From Lachnospiraceae bacterium (GTDB lineage: Bacteria; Bacillota; Clostridia; Lachnospirales; Lachnospiraceae), in the NCBI GenBank assembly GCA_017500935.1, contig JAFVXW010000066.1:1-64000 (forward strand): 64,000 nt of DNA, written 5' to 3'. This document shows, one piece after another, positions 1 through 6,897 of the stretch (positions within the stretch are counted from its first letter, which is position 1; every line of letters begins with the position of its first letter). The notes beneath the pieces were generated by a model. It made no database searches. It was not told the origin of the DNA and worked only from the letters and a program-made list of their open reading frames with translations. The translations under genes and the position numbers were made by a program.

Positions 1-22
1 ATTCGACTTTTTTCGAATGAGC

Positions 23-110
23 GGAGAAGGAGGGATTTGAACCCTCGCGCCGCTATTAACGACCTGCACCCTTTCCAGGGGTGTCCCTTCAGCCTCTTGG
101 GTACTTCTCC
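23..110 (-). tRNA. tRNA-Ser (anticodon GGA)
   Basis: The reverse strand folds as an 88-nt class II tRNA with acceptor GGAGAAG, a 7-nt anticodon loop CTGGAAA (anticodon GGA), a long variable arm typical of serine tRNAs, and a T-arm with GGTTCAAATCC. No CCA is encoded. It follows the second tRNA-Ser on the same strand, and both may share the promoter at 331-359. Bases 1-19 beyond it contain a short inverted repeat that may be part of a terminator but are cut by the window edge. Confidence 0.95.
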
Positions 111-191
111 AGGGTTGCTGACTTATCATCAACTATTCAATTTTGATTCAAACCACAGCTTGCTCCGTATGGATGCTTGATTGAATCTAAC

Positions 192-276
192 GGAGAGAGT
201 GGGATTCGAACCCACGCGCCCTTTCGGACAAACGGTTTTCAAGACCGCCTCGTTATGACCACTTCGATATCTCTCC
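192..276 (-). tRNA. tRNA-Ser (anticodon TGA)
   Basis: The reverse strand gives an 85-nt class II tRNA: acceptor GGAGAGA, anticodon loop CTTGAAA (anticodon TGA), a long variable arm and T-arm GGTTCGAATCC. It lies upstream of tRNA-Ser(GGA) on the same strand, and together they read four of the six serine codons. A good promoter lies 55 bp upstream. Confidence 0.95.
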
Positions 277-330
277 GGGTCACACGTTATGTGTCTTCCG
301 CGTTTTCGGCAGTGCCTCAGCGCAAGATGT

Positions 331-359
331 ATACTACCAAAAGCAATTCAAAAAGTCAA
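331..359 (-). promoter_or_regulatory. sigma-A promoter for the tRNA-Ser pair
   Basis: On the minus strand, -35 TTGACT (354-359), 17-bp spacer, -10 TAGTAT (331-336). It points at the two tRNA-Ser genes. Confidence 0.7.
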
Positions 360-427
360 CACCTTTTTTCAATTTTTTTTAATTTTTTTTGTTTTTGATG
401 AAATCTGCGTTTTTTTCCTCTTTGCAG

Positions 428-466
428 AATCCCGCAAACCCTTGATTTTACTGGGTTTGCGGGATT
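428..466 (-). terminator. hairpin after ispD
   Basis: A perfect 14-bp stem (AATCCCGCAAACCC and its complement) with an 11-nt loop sits just past the ispD stop. No clean U-tract follows on either strand, so termination is an inference from position and stem strength. Confidence 0.5.
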
Positions 467-485
467 TTGAGCTATTTGGAAGTCC

Positions 486-1229
486 TTATTCGTTTTTCTT
501 TAAAAAAGCCTGTGCGATCACAAGATCATCCGGTGTTGTGATCTTTATATTCTCATAAGATCCTTCCACAAGTTTCACTTTATGATCGCTGAAGGTTTCC
601 ATTACCATGGCATCATCCGTAATTTTGATTCCTTTTTGCTGCAGTTCTTCCCGGGCATCCTGCATTTTTTGGTATGCCTGCTGGATCAGCGCAAACTGAA
701 ATGTCTGCGGAGTCTGTATCATCCATACTCTGTCTCTGGGCGGTGTCATCTGTGCAAAGCCATTTTCATCTGCAATTTTGATCGTATCCTTGACAGGCAT
801 ACCCGCAGCACAGGCACCATACCCGGCCGCTGCCATATAACATCTTTCGATCATATCCGCTGTCACAAAGGGACGGGCACCGTCATGAATAAATACAATT
901 CCTTCTGCTGCCTGTGCAGGAAGTTTTTCTGAGACTGCACAAAGCGCACGGTACACAGAATCATAGCGTTCTTTGCCGCCGGTGGTTATGATCCCCACTT
1001 TTTTCAGCCCATATGTATCTATAATTGCTTCCTGACAATATGCAATCTGCTCGTCATCTCCGACAACCAATACAATCTGATCGACCAGATCAGAATCCTC
1101 AAAGGCTTTCAGAGTATAATAAAGGAGAGGCCGTCCGTCAATTTCAAGATACTGTTTGGCAACCTTTGTTCCCATTCTTTTTCCCTGACCTGCGGCCAGA
1201 ACTACTGCGGTACAGTATTTTTTATTCAT
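486..1229 (-). CDS. ispD: 2-C-methyl-D-erythritol 4-phosphate cytidylyltransferase
   Basis: Transfers CMP from CTP to methylerythritol phosphate in the MEP isoprenoid pathway; cytosolic. The 247-residue protein has the nucleotidyltransferase loop AAGQGKRMG near residue 12, then [10 protein letters not shown] around residue 110 and TPQTFQ further on, all IspD hallmarks, and the normal family length. I chose the ATG at 1229 because its product starts just before the conserved strand VVLAAGQG; an in-frame codon further upstream would lie inside tsaD. The start overlaps the tsaD stop (ATGA), so the two are translationally coupled. It is the last gene of the tsaE-ispD run. IspF is not in the window. 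Confidence 0.95.
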   Translation of the reverse strand: MNKKYCTAVVLAAGQGKRMGTKVAKQYLEIDGRPLLYYTLKAFEDSDLVDQIVLVVGDDEQIAYCQEAIIDTYGLKKVGIITTGGKERYDSVYRALCAVSEKLPAQAAEGIVFIHDGARPFVTADMIERCYMAAAGYGACAAGMPVKDTIKIADENGFAQMTPPRDRVWMIQTPQTFQFALIQQAYQKMQDAREELQQKGIKITDDAMVMETFSDHKVKLVEGSYENIKITTPDDLVIAQAFLKKNE

Positions 1230-2260
1230 ATTCTTTCTCCCAGACGCAGACTGGGAACCGCATTCAGATCCCAACCGTGGCGAACCCCTTTGATGTATTC
1301 ATAATAAGCAGCTGCGCCGATCATAGCCGCATTATCGGTACAATAAACCGGTGACGGGTGATAAAAGGTCACTTTGTTTTTTCTGCATGCTTCTGTGAGC
1401 GCTTCACGCAGGTGGGAGTTGGAGGCAACACCGCCTGCAACGGCAAATTTTTTCATTCCATAGGTCTTTACCCCCTGCATGGAATGATCCACCAGTACAT
1501 CCACCACTGCTTTCTGAAAAGATGCCGCCACATCCGCCTGACTGAAGCTTTCGCCTTTCATCTGGCAGCCGTTTAAGTAGTTCAAAACAGCTGACTTTAA
1601 GCCGCTGAACGAAAAATCGTAAACATTGTCTTCCACTTTTGCACGGGGAAAACGGATCGCATCCGGATTTCCTTCACGGGATACCTTGTCAATTTTGGGA
1701 CCGCCAGGATATCCAAGGCCGATCGCACGCGCTACCTTGTCAAAGGCTTCACCTGCAGCATCATCTCTGGTCTTTCCCAGAATTTCATATTCTCCATAGT
1801 CTTTGACCATAACAAGATGAGAATGACCGCCGGATACCACAAGACATAAAAACGGCGGTTCCAGTTCGGAATTTTCTATATAATTGGCACTGATGTGTCC
1901 CTCAATATGATGCACGCCCACCAGCGGTTTCTGTGCCGCAAAAGCAAGCGCTTTGGCAGCAGATACACCGACAAGCAGGGCGCCTACCAGCCCCGGACCA
2001 TAGGTCACGGCAACTGCTGTCACATCCTGCAGTGTCATATTTGCATTTTTCAGTGCCTGATCCACTACCTGATTGATCTTTTCAATATGTTTGCGGGATG
2101 CGATTTCCGGAACCACACCGCCGTAAACGGTATGCAGATCGATCTGGGAGTAAATAACATTGGACAACACTTCCCTGCCGTTTTTTACAACCGCAGCCGC
2201 CGTTTCGTCACAGGAGCTTTCGATTGCCAGTATGATCACATCTTCATTTATCTGATTCAT
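1226..2260 (-). CDS. tsaD: tRNA N6-adenosine threonylcarbamoyltransferase TsaD
   Basis: Transfers threonylcarbamoyl to A37 of ANN-decoding tRNAs, working with TsaB and TsaE, both encoded 2-3 kb upstream on the same strand. The 344-residue protein shows the ASKHA-fold start [15 protein letters not shown], the metal-binding HHIEGH near residue 110, and the glycine-rich loops VSGGHSHLV and [13 protein letters not shown]. Length is normal. It overlaps ispD by 4 bp and follows rnz after 44 bp. Confidence 0.97.
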   Translation of the reverse strand: MNQINEDVIILAIESSCDETAAAVVKNGREVLSNVIYSQIDLHTVYGGVVPEIASRKHIEKINQVVDQALKNANMTLQDVTAVAVTYGPGLVGALLVGVSAAKALAFAAQKPLVGVHHIEGHISANYIENSELEPPFLCLVVSGGHSHLVMVKDYGEYEILGKTRDDAAGEAFDKVARAIGLGYPGGPKIDKVSREGNPDAIRFPRAKVEDNVYDFSFSGLKSAVLNYLNGCQMKGESFSQADVAASFQKAVVDVLVDHSMQGVKTYGMKKFAVAGGVASNSHLREALTEACRKNKVTFYHPSPVYCTDNAAMIGAAAYYEYIKGVRHGWDLNAVPSLRLGERI

Positions 2261-2304
2261 TCATTCGTCCTCTTTATAACTGTTTGGCTTCTTTACAGTT
2301 ATGC

Positions 2305-3216
2305 TCAATCTTCTTCAAACAAAAGATCCACAGTTCTTCCATCCTTTGCCGCAATTGCATCCGGGAATATCTTGCGTACTGCTCCCATAAATTCCTCCGG
2401 GTGCACCAGTGACGGGCTATAGTGGGTAAGCCAAAGCTGCGCTGCCTGTGCACGCTTTGCCATGTCGGCTGCTTCCGTAAACATCATATGTCTGTTTTCG
2501 CGTGCCTTGTCCTTTTTATCCGCTTCACCGTACATGCCTTCACAGATAAAAAGATCCGCTCCGGCTGCATTTTTTACAATATTTTCGGTAGGACGGGTAT
2601 CTGTGCAGTAAGTTACCTTTAATCCCTTGCGCGCTTCTCCCATCACCATATCGGGCGTATAGATCTTCCCGTCTATTTCCAGTGTTTCGCCCTTCTGCAG
2701 CTTATTCCAGTAACGTTTTTCAATGCCCAGCGCCTCTGCTTTATCCAGCTGGAATTTGCCGGCACGGTCCACAACGATGCTGTAGCCATAACATAAAACA
2801 CTGTGATTTACTTTAAATGCCTCAATCCGGAATCCGTCAAAGCAAAAACTCTGTTCCGGTTCTGTAATTTCCACACATTCGATTGAAAAAGGCAGCTCCG
2901 GCGCGATCACCCGGAGCGCATTGATCGTTTTTGTCAAGCCTTTGGGACCGATCAGCAAAAGCGGCTCTGTCCGCTCTGCATTTCCCATAGTCAGAAGCAT
3001 TCCGGGCAGTCCGCTTATATGGTCTGCATGAAAATGTGTAAAACAAATAATATCAATGGGTTTGGGACTCCATCCCTTTTCCTTCATCGCGATCTGCGTA
3101 CCTTCCCCGCAGTCGATCAGGATGCTTTTTCCGTTATAGCGGGCCATCATGGAAGTCAGCCACCGATAAGGCAGCGGCATCATTCCGCCTGTTCCCAACA
3201 GACATACTTCCAGCAT
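2305..3216 (-). CDS. rnz: ribonuclease Z
   Basis: Metallo-beta-lactamase-fold endonuclease that matures tRNA 3' ends; cytosolic. The 303-residue protein has the zinc motif FTHFHADHISGLPG near residue 60, an upstream GTGG loop at residues 8-11, an Asp in YCTDTRPT and the C-terminal metal His in LTHYSPS, the usual order for short-form RNase Z. It sits inside a run of tRNA modification genes, so co-expression with t6A synthesis is likely. The start ATG at 3216 places the protein directly at the conserved MLEVCLLGTGG. Confidence 0.95.
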   Translation of the reverse strand: MLEVCLLGTGGMMPLPYRWLTSMMARYNGKSILIDCGEGTQIAMKEKGWSPKPIDIICFTHFHADHISGLPGMLLTMGNAERTEPLLLIGPKGLTKTINALRVIAPELPFSIECVEITEPEQSFCFDGFRIEAFKVNHSVLCYGYSIVVDRAGKFQLDKAEALGIEKRYWNKLQKGETLEIDGKIYTPDMVMGEARKGLKVTYCTDTRPTENIVKNAAGADLFICEGMYGEADKKDKARENRHMMFTEAADMAKRAQAAQLWLTHYSPSLVHPEEFMGAVRKIFPDAIAAKDGRTVDLLFEED

Positions 3217-3238
3217 CTGTTATTCTATCTCCTTTTGT

Positions 3239-3487
3239 TCAGACCAATTCTGTCATCTGTTCGATCAAAACAGGGATGCAAAACTGCTTTGTCAGTTCGT
3301 GATAACACGCCTCACAAAGGTCAAAGCTGTGCATTTCCCCGTCCATGGAACTGAAGTAACCAAAGGCCTGCCTTCCGGCAAAACATCCTTCCTTCAGTTC
3401 TCCGTTCTCCACCTTAAGCTGCCTGCCACAGCAATTACAGGTGACAGATATCAGTTTTGGCTTCTCTATCTTATCAAACTTACGCAT
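3239..3487 (-). CDS. small Cys-rich protein, putative zinc ribbon
   Basis: An 82-residue protein I cannot assign. It has CNCC near residue 17 and CEAC near residue 59, two paired-cysteine knuckles that could bind one zinc ion, plus lone cysteines at about 35 and 69. There is no signal peptide or membrane segment. It lies 22 bp upstream of rnz and downstream of rimI, so it belongs to the tRNA/translation run. A good AAGGAGA site precedes the ATG. Confidence 0.75.
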   Translation of the reverse strand: MRKFDKIEKPKLISVTCNCCGRQLKVENGELKEGCFAGRQAFGYFSSMDGEMHSFDLCEACYHELTKQFCIPVLIEQMTELV

Positions 3488-3591
3488 GGTATTCTCTCCT
3501 TTTATCCTTATTTAAGCCCGGACAATTTCGTCTCACCTGATTATATAAGGATTTTCCCTAAAAAAATACCGGTAAATATTCCATACGCTTC

Positions 3592-4026
3592 CTATCTTTT
3601 CCACATAATCAGCGCATTTTCTGTCGGATTTTCGTAAAAATTCTTCCGCACGCCTTCTGTGATAAATCCGCATTTTTCATAAAGGCCGATGGCCGCTTCG
3701 TTTGAAGCGCGCACTTCCAGCGTAAATGCCGTAATGCCGCGCAGCTGTCCCCGGCGCATCAGTTCTTCCATCAGAAGTTCTGCGATTTTTTGTCTGCGAA
3801 AGGCAGGATCCACTGCCACATTCATAATATCGGCTTCGTCAAAAGACTGCCATAATCCGCACATGCCAGCAAATCTGCCGTCGGCTTCCGCCATCAGATA
3901 TAAGGTATTGGGATTATGCAGTGCATCCAGAAAGGATTTTTCTGACCAGGGCTGGGAAAAACACGCAGCTTCCAGCGCTGCGGCAGCCGCTGTATCTGCT
4001 TCTGTCATCTGCCGGATCTGTATCAT
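3592..4026 (-). CDS. rimI: ribosomal protein S18 alanine N-acetyltransferase
   Basis: GNAT acetyltransferase of 144 residues. The acetyl-CoA site appears as FRRQKIAELLMEEL (about 76-90), and the C-terminal part has LEVRASNEAAIGLYEKCGF, the RimI signature. RimI acetylates the N-terminal alanine of S18 in enterobacteria; relaxed substrates are known elsewhere. The gene overlaps tsaB by 4 bp (ATGA), the common tsaE-tsaB-rimI-tsaD order of Firmicutes. Confidence 0.92.
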   Translation of the reverse strand: MIQIRQMTEADTAAAAALEAACFSQPWSEKSFLDALHNPNTLYLMAEADGRFAGMCGLWQSFDEADIMNVAVDPAFRRQKIAELLMEELMRRGQLRGITAFTLEVRASNEAAIGLYEKCGFITEGVRKNFYENPTENALIMWKR

Positions 4027-4766
4027 ACGGACACTCCTTTGGATGCTTCCTGTTTTTCTTTTCGCTCTCTTTCTGCCTGAGACATGCGAAGATAATCCAG
4101 TGTAAAGTCATCTGCACTTTCCAGCTTGCCTTCTTTTGCCATAAGCAGACCGATATCCGCCACTGCTGCAGCCCTCTGTCTGTTGCAGGCTGCGGGTGCA
4201 AAACTGTAGGGACAGGTTAAAAGCTGCTGCAGCTTTTGACGGTAAACCGTCACCCCGTCTCCCAGAAAGATCACTTCTTCTCCCCGTTCATTGAGCATCT
4301 CTGCCAGTTCCTCTACGGAAAGGGCACACTGCGGCAGAACGGTTTCCATTTTGTAACCGCTGCCCGGCTCATTTTCTTTTCTAAAATGATAAAGCCCTGT
4401 ATACACCTGACTTCTTCTGGCATCCATCATCGGGCAGACCAGCGCATTTGCACCGTAGAGATTCCACGCCAGTGCATCCACAGTGGGGACTGCGGCCACA
4501 GGACAGCCCAGTGCATAGCCCAGGCCTTTCACAGTAGCTGCACCGATACGCAGACCGGTAAAAGATCCGGGACCTGCCGCCACAGCCAAAAGATCCACGG
4601 TATGCAGATCCAGATTCAGCATTTTTACAATTTCATCCAGCATCGGCAGCAAAGTCTGCGAATGTGTTTTTTTATCATTGGTGGTGTATTCTGCGAGCAA
4701 AATGTCATCTTCAACCAGCGCTGCGCTCGCCACCAGCCCTGAACTGTCCAATGCAAGAACTTTCAT
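4023..4766 (-). CDS. tsaB: t6A biosynthesis protein TsaB
   Basis: ASKHA-fold partner of TsaD, itself lacking the metal site. The 247-residue protein starts with MKVLALDSSGLVASAAL and holds AAGPGSFTGLRIGAATVKG near residue 65, the TsaB family hallmark. The C-terminal tail of about 25 residues is charged (many E, R, K). It overlaps rimI by 4 bp and lies 18 bp after tsaE. Together with TsaD and TsaE it forms the threonylcarbamoyl transfer complex; TsaC/TsaC2, which makes the precursor, is not in this window. Confidence 0.95.
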   Translation of the reverse strand: MKVLALDSSGLVASAALVEDDILLAEYTTNDKKTHSQTLLPMLDEIVKMLNLDLHTVDLLAVAAGPGSFTGLRIGAATVKGLGYALGCPVAAVPTVDALAWNLYGANALVCPMMDARRSQVYTGLYHFRKENEPGSGYKMETVLPQCALSVEELAEMLNERGEEVIFLGDGVTVYRQKLQQLLTCPYSFAPAACNRQRAAAVADIGLLMAKEGKLESADDFTLDYLRMSQAERERKEKQEASKGVSV

Positions 4767-4784
4767 TTTTGTTTCTCCATTGCC

Positions 4785-5210
4785 TTAAATTTCGTCTGCA
4801 GTGATCCTGCGGTAATCAAAACCTTTTTCCAGATCCTTTTCGATCGTGATCTGCGTGTAATGCTCCGGCAGGATCTCCTCGATCAGATTTGCCCATTCGA
4901 TCAGACATAAGCCTTCTCCGTAAAAGCAGTCTTCATATCCGATCTCTTCCATTTCCTCCACATCACCGATGCGGTAAACGTCAAAGTGATAAAAGGGCAT
5001 ACGGCCTTCGTCGTAAATCTGTACGATCGTGAAAGTAGGACTGTTGACCGCTTCCCGGATTCCAAGTCCTGCGGCCACGCCCTGTGTGAACACGGTTTTT
5101 CCCACGCCAAGATCCCCTATCAGGGTATATACCTGTCCGGGCTGTGCTTCTTCTCCGATCTTTTTTCCAAATGCAAAGGTATCCTCTGCGCTGTAGCTTT
5201 CAAATATCAT
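4785..5210 (-). CDS. tsaE: t6A biosynthesis ATPase TsaE
   Basis: Small P-loop ATPase of 141 residues that drives cycling of the TsaBD complex. Walker A GDLGVGKTVFTQG lies at about residues 32-44, then SPTFTIVQIY (switch-like) and FYHFDVYRI, and LIEWA in the position typical of TsaE. Length is normal. It is preceded by a YcxB-like gene at 12 bp and followed by tsaB at 18 bp. Confidence 0.95.
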   Translation of the reverse strand: MIFESYSAEDTFAFGKKIGEEAQPGQVYTLIGDLGVGKTVFTQGVAAGLGIREAVNSPTFTIVQIYDEGRMPFYHFDVYRIGDVEEMEEIGYEDCFYGEGLCLIEWANLIEEILPEHYTQITIEKDLEKGFDYRRITADEI

Positions 5211-5222
5211 GCGGTATCTCCT

Positions 5223-5699
5223 TTATGCCTTGATCTGCACTTTTGCAGGAGGCATGTGCGTTGAGATCATGGCGATCACATCTGTCTGCAGATCTCCCAG
5301 ATCTTTTCTGGGAAAAACACTGGCGTTGATCCTGCTTGTATACAGGATCAGGCTGCGGGGTGTGGAAACTGCCTTAAACATATCTTCCCATTTCTGAAAC
5401 TGTTCTTCTTCCCCCTGGGATACAAACACGCCTTCCTCTGTCATTCTGTAGTGAAGGGGCTTTTTAAAAACAGGATTCTGCGCCTGTCTTTTGGCACGCA
5501 GCCAGAGAGATACCGGTAAATATCCCAAAATGACCGCACCCATGATCAGATAGATCGCTGCGCCGTTCATAAAAAAGGCAACAATTCCCATCGCACCGAC
5601 TGTGCTGCCTAAAATTCCGGCAGGGCTGTTGAAGGTGTGACGGAGCATATAGTCATAAAGTGCCGCAGCATCGATTTTTACATCAAATTCCAATTCCAT
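5223..5699 (-). CDS. YcxB-like membrane protein
   Basis: A 158-residue protein with an N-terminal beta segment, two adjacent hydrophobic segments at about residues 30-70, and a cytosolic C-terminal domain of the YcxB type (TEEGVFVSQGEEEQFQKW, then a strand pattern ending SVFPRKDL). Function is unknown. The start at 5699 is chosen because GGAGG lies 6 bp upstream; a longer frame exists but lacks a ribosome site. It lies 12 bp before tsaE, so it is probably co-transcribed with the t6A genes. Confidence 0.75.
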   Translation of the reverse strand: MELEFDVKIDAAALYDYMLRHTFNSPAGILGSTVGAMGIVAFFMNGAAIYLIMGAVILGYLPVSLWLRAKRQAQNPVFKKPLHYRMTEEGVFVSQGEEEQFQKWEDMFKAVSTPRSLILYTSRINASVFPRKDLGDLQTDVIAMISTHMPPAKVQIKA

Positions 5700-5751
5700 A
5701 ATGTCCTCCTGTAACGGGCTTTTTGGTTCAAAGCTCACCTTACAGAATACA

Positions 5752-6480
5752 CTATTTTTGAGCCGCCTTCAAGACCGGACTGATTTTTTTATAAACAAGC
5801 ATTGTCAGAACAGACACCAGACTGCCTTTTAAAAGATTTAAAGGTGCCACGCACATCACCACAAAACCGGTGATTCCCTGAATGGCAGGATTGATGGCAG
5901 TTCCCATACCGATGATGGCATCCAGCGGCATCCCAAACATCTGCGCAAATTTGGGCAGAAGATAAACGGCATTAAAACAGGTTCCAAACACTGTCATAAC
6001 GGCTGTTCCGATTGCCGCACCGATCATGGCATTCTTTCTGCTCTTTCTAAACAGATATACTATTGATGCCGGGAGCACCAGCATGCAGCTGGTCACAAAA
6101 TTGGCAAGCTCTCCCACAAAGGCAGTGGATGTGGGCTTTAAGAAAATTTTGATCACTATCTTGCAGGATTCGATCATTACACCTGCCACCGGGCCGTAGG
6201 CAAAGGCACCGATCAGGGCCGGCAGTTCTGAAAAGTCAATGGCATAAAAAGAAGGTGCAAAGGGAACTGGAAATTCCAGGATCATCAAAACGGCGGACAT
6301 GGCTGAAAACACACCGATAATAACGATTTTTCGTGTAGTCAGAATTTTCTCATTATCTTTGTTTTTCTTTTTGACTGCTCTTTCCACGGCATAAGCGATC
6401 AGAAACATCACTGCAACAAGGGCCAGAAATTCCAGCACAAAAATCAGGTTGTCCATAACAGACTGCATCAGTTGGTTCAT
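5752..6480 (-). CDS. ribU: riboflavin ECF transporter S component
   Basis: Integral membrane substrate-binding subunit of an energy-coupling factor transporter. The 242-residue protein has about six to seven hydrophobic segments, a basic stretch after the first (RAVKKKNKDNEK), and the region FAPSFYAIDFSELPALIGAFAYGP-type that marks RibU-like S components. The FMN riboswitch directly upstream supports riboflavin as substrate. The ATG at 6480 is preferred over one at 6486 because GGAG is then 9 bp away. It is longer at the N terminus than many RibU proteins, with one extra membrane helix. The energizing EcfA/EcfT genes are not here. Confidence 0.9.
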   Translation of the reverse strand: MNQLMQSVMDNLIFVLEFLALVAVMFLIAYAVERAVKKKNKDNEKILTTRKIVIIGVFSAMSAVLMILEFPVPFAPSFYAIDFSELPALIGAFAYGPVAGVMIESCKIVIKIFLKPTSTAFVGELANFVTSCMLVLPASIVYLFRKSRKNAMIGAAIGTAVMTVFGTCFNAVYLLPKFAQMFGMPLDAIIGMGTAINPAIQGITGFVVMCVAPLNLLKGSLVSVLTMLVYKKISPVLKAAQK

Positions 6481-6518
6481 TATCATAATCTCCTTTCACA
6501 TGGTCCGGGATGATCTGC

Positions 6519-6593
6519 CTGTGCGCCTAAGCGATTGTAACCGCGTGCACGGAATGCCGTCAGGCAACAATTACCGCCCGTGCGGGTGCACAG
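6519..6593 (-). repeat. terminator-associated multi-hairpin repeat, copy C (diverged)
   Basis: A 75-bp GC-rich unit bounded by CTGTGC and GCACAG. It holds the core TGCC-GTCA-GGCA hairpin followed by CAATTACCGC, matching copies at 18092-18166 and 22097-22169. On the minus strand it begins right after the U-rich tail of the riboswitch terminator and lies between that terminator and ribU. It lacks the ATACGATAGGAAAC palindrome that accompanies the other two copies. Confidence 0.7.
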
Positions 6594-6596
6594 AAA

Positions 6597-6627
6597 CAAA
6601 CAACCCCGGAAACGTCGTTTCCGGGGT
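6597..6627 (-). terminator. FMN riboswitch terminator
   Basis: On the minus strand a stem CCCCGGAAAC / GTTTCCGGGG (6604-6626) is followed by a U-rich tail TTGTTTGTTT. It lies between the FMN aptamer and ribU, where a transcription-terminating expression platform is expected. Confidence 0.75.
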
Positions 6628-6689
6628 CTTTCATCTGCTTTCCATCTATCCGTATCCGCCCTTTTCAAACTATGACGGTGATACCGGGT

Positions 6690-6852
6690 ATGGCTGTCTT
6701 CTTTCATCCAGACTGTACTGTCGGCTTCGGAATTCCTGCGGAGCATATCCGCCAGACATCTATTGTCTGCTGTGAGGTCACCGAATCATGCCTTGCGGCT
6801 CGTGGGCTGTACCACCGGTTGGGAATTGCACCCGACCCTGAAGAACGTTACC
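6690..6852 (-). ncRNA. FMN riboswitch (RFN element)
   Basis: The minus strand carries the conserved RFN blocks in order: TTCTTCAGGGTCGGGTG, AATTCCCAACCGGTGGTA, AGCCCACGAGCCGCAAGG, GATTCGGTGACC, GGAATTCCGAAGCCGACAG, and AGTCTGGATGAAAGAAGA closing P1. It binds FMN and is expected to lower ribU expression when flavin is plentiful, through the terminator at 6604-6626. It starts about 45 nt after the tex stop codon. The stretch 6481-6897 is filled by this riboswitch, its terminator and repeat copy C. Confidence 0.95.
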
Positions 6853-6897
6853 TTTTGTGGTTCTATCTTACTCTGTCCTGTAAGAGTCTGTCAATCC

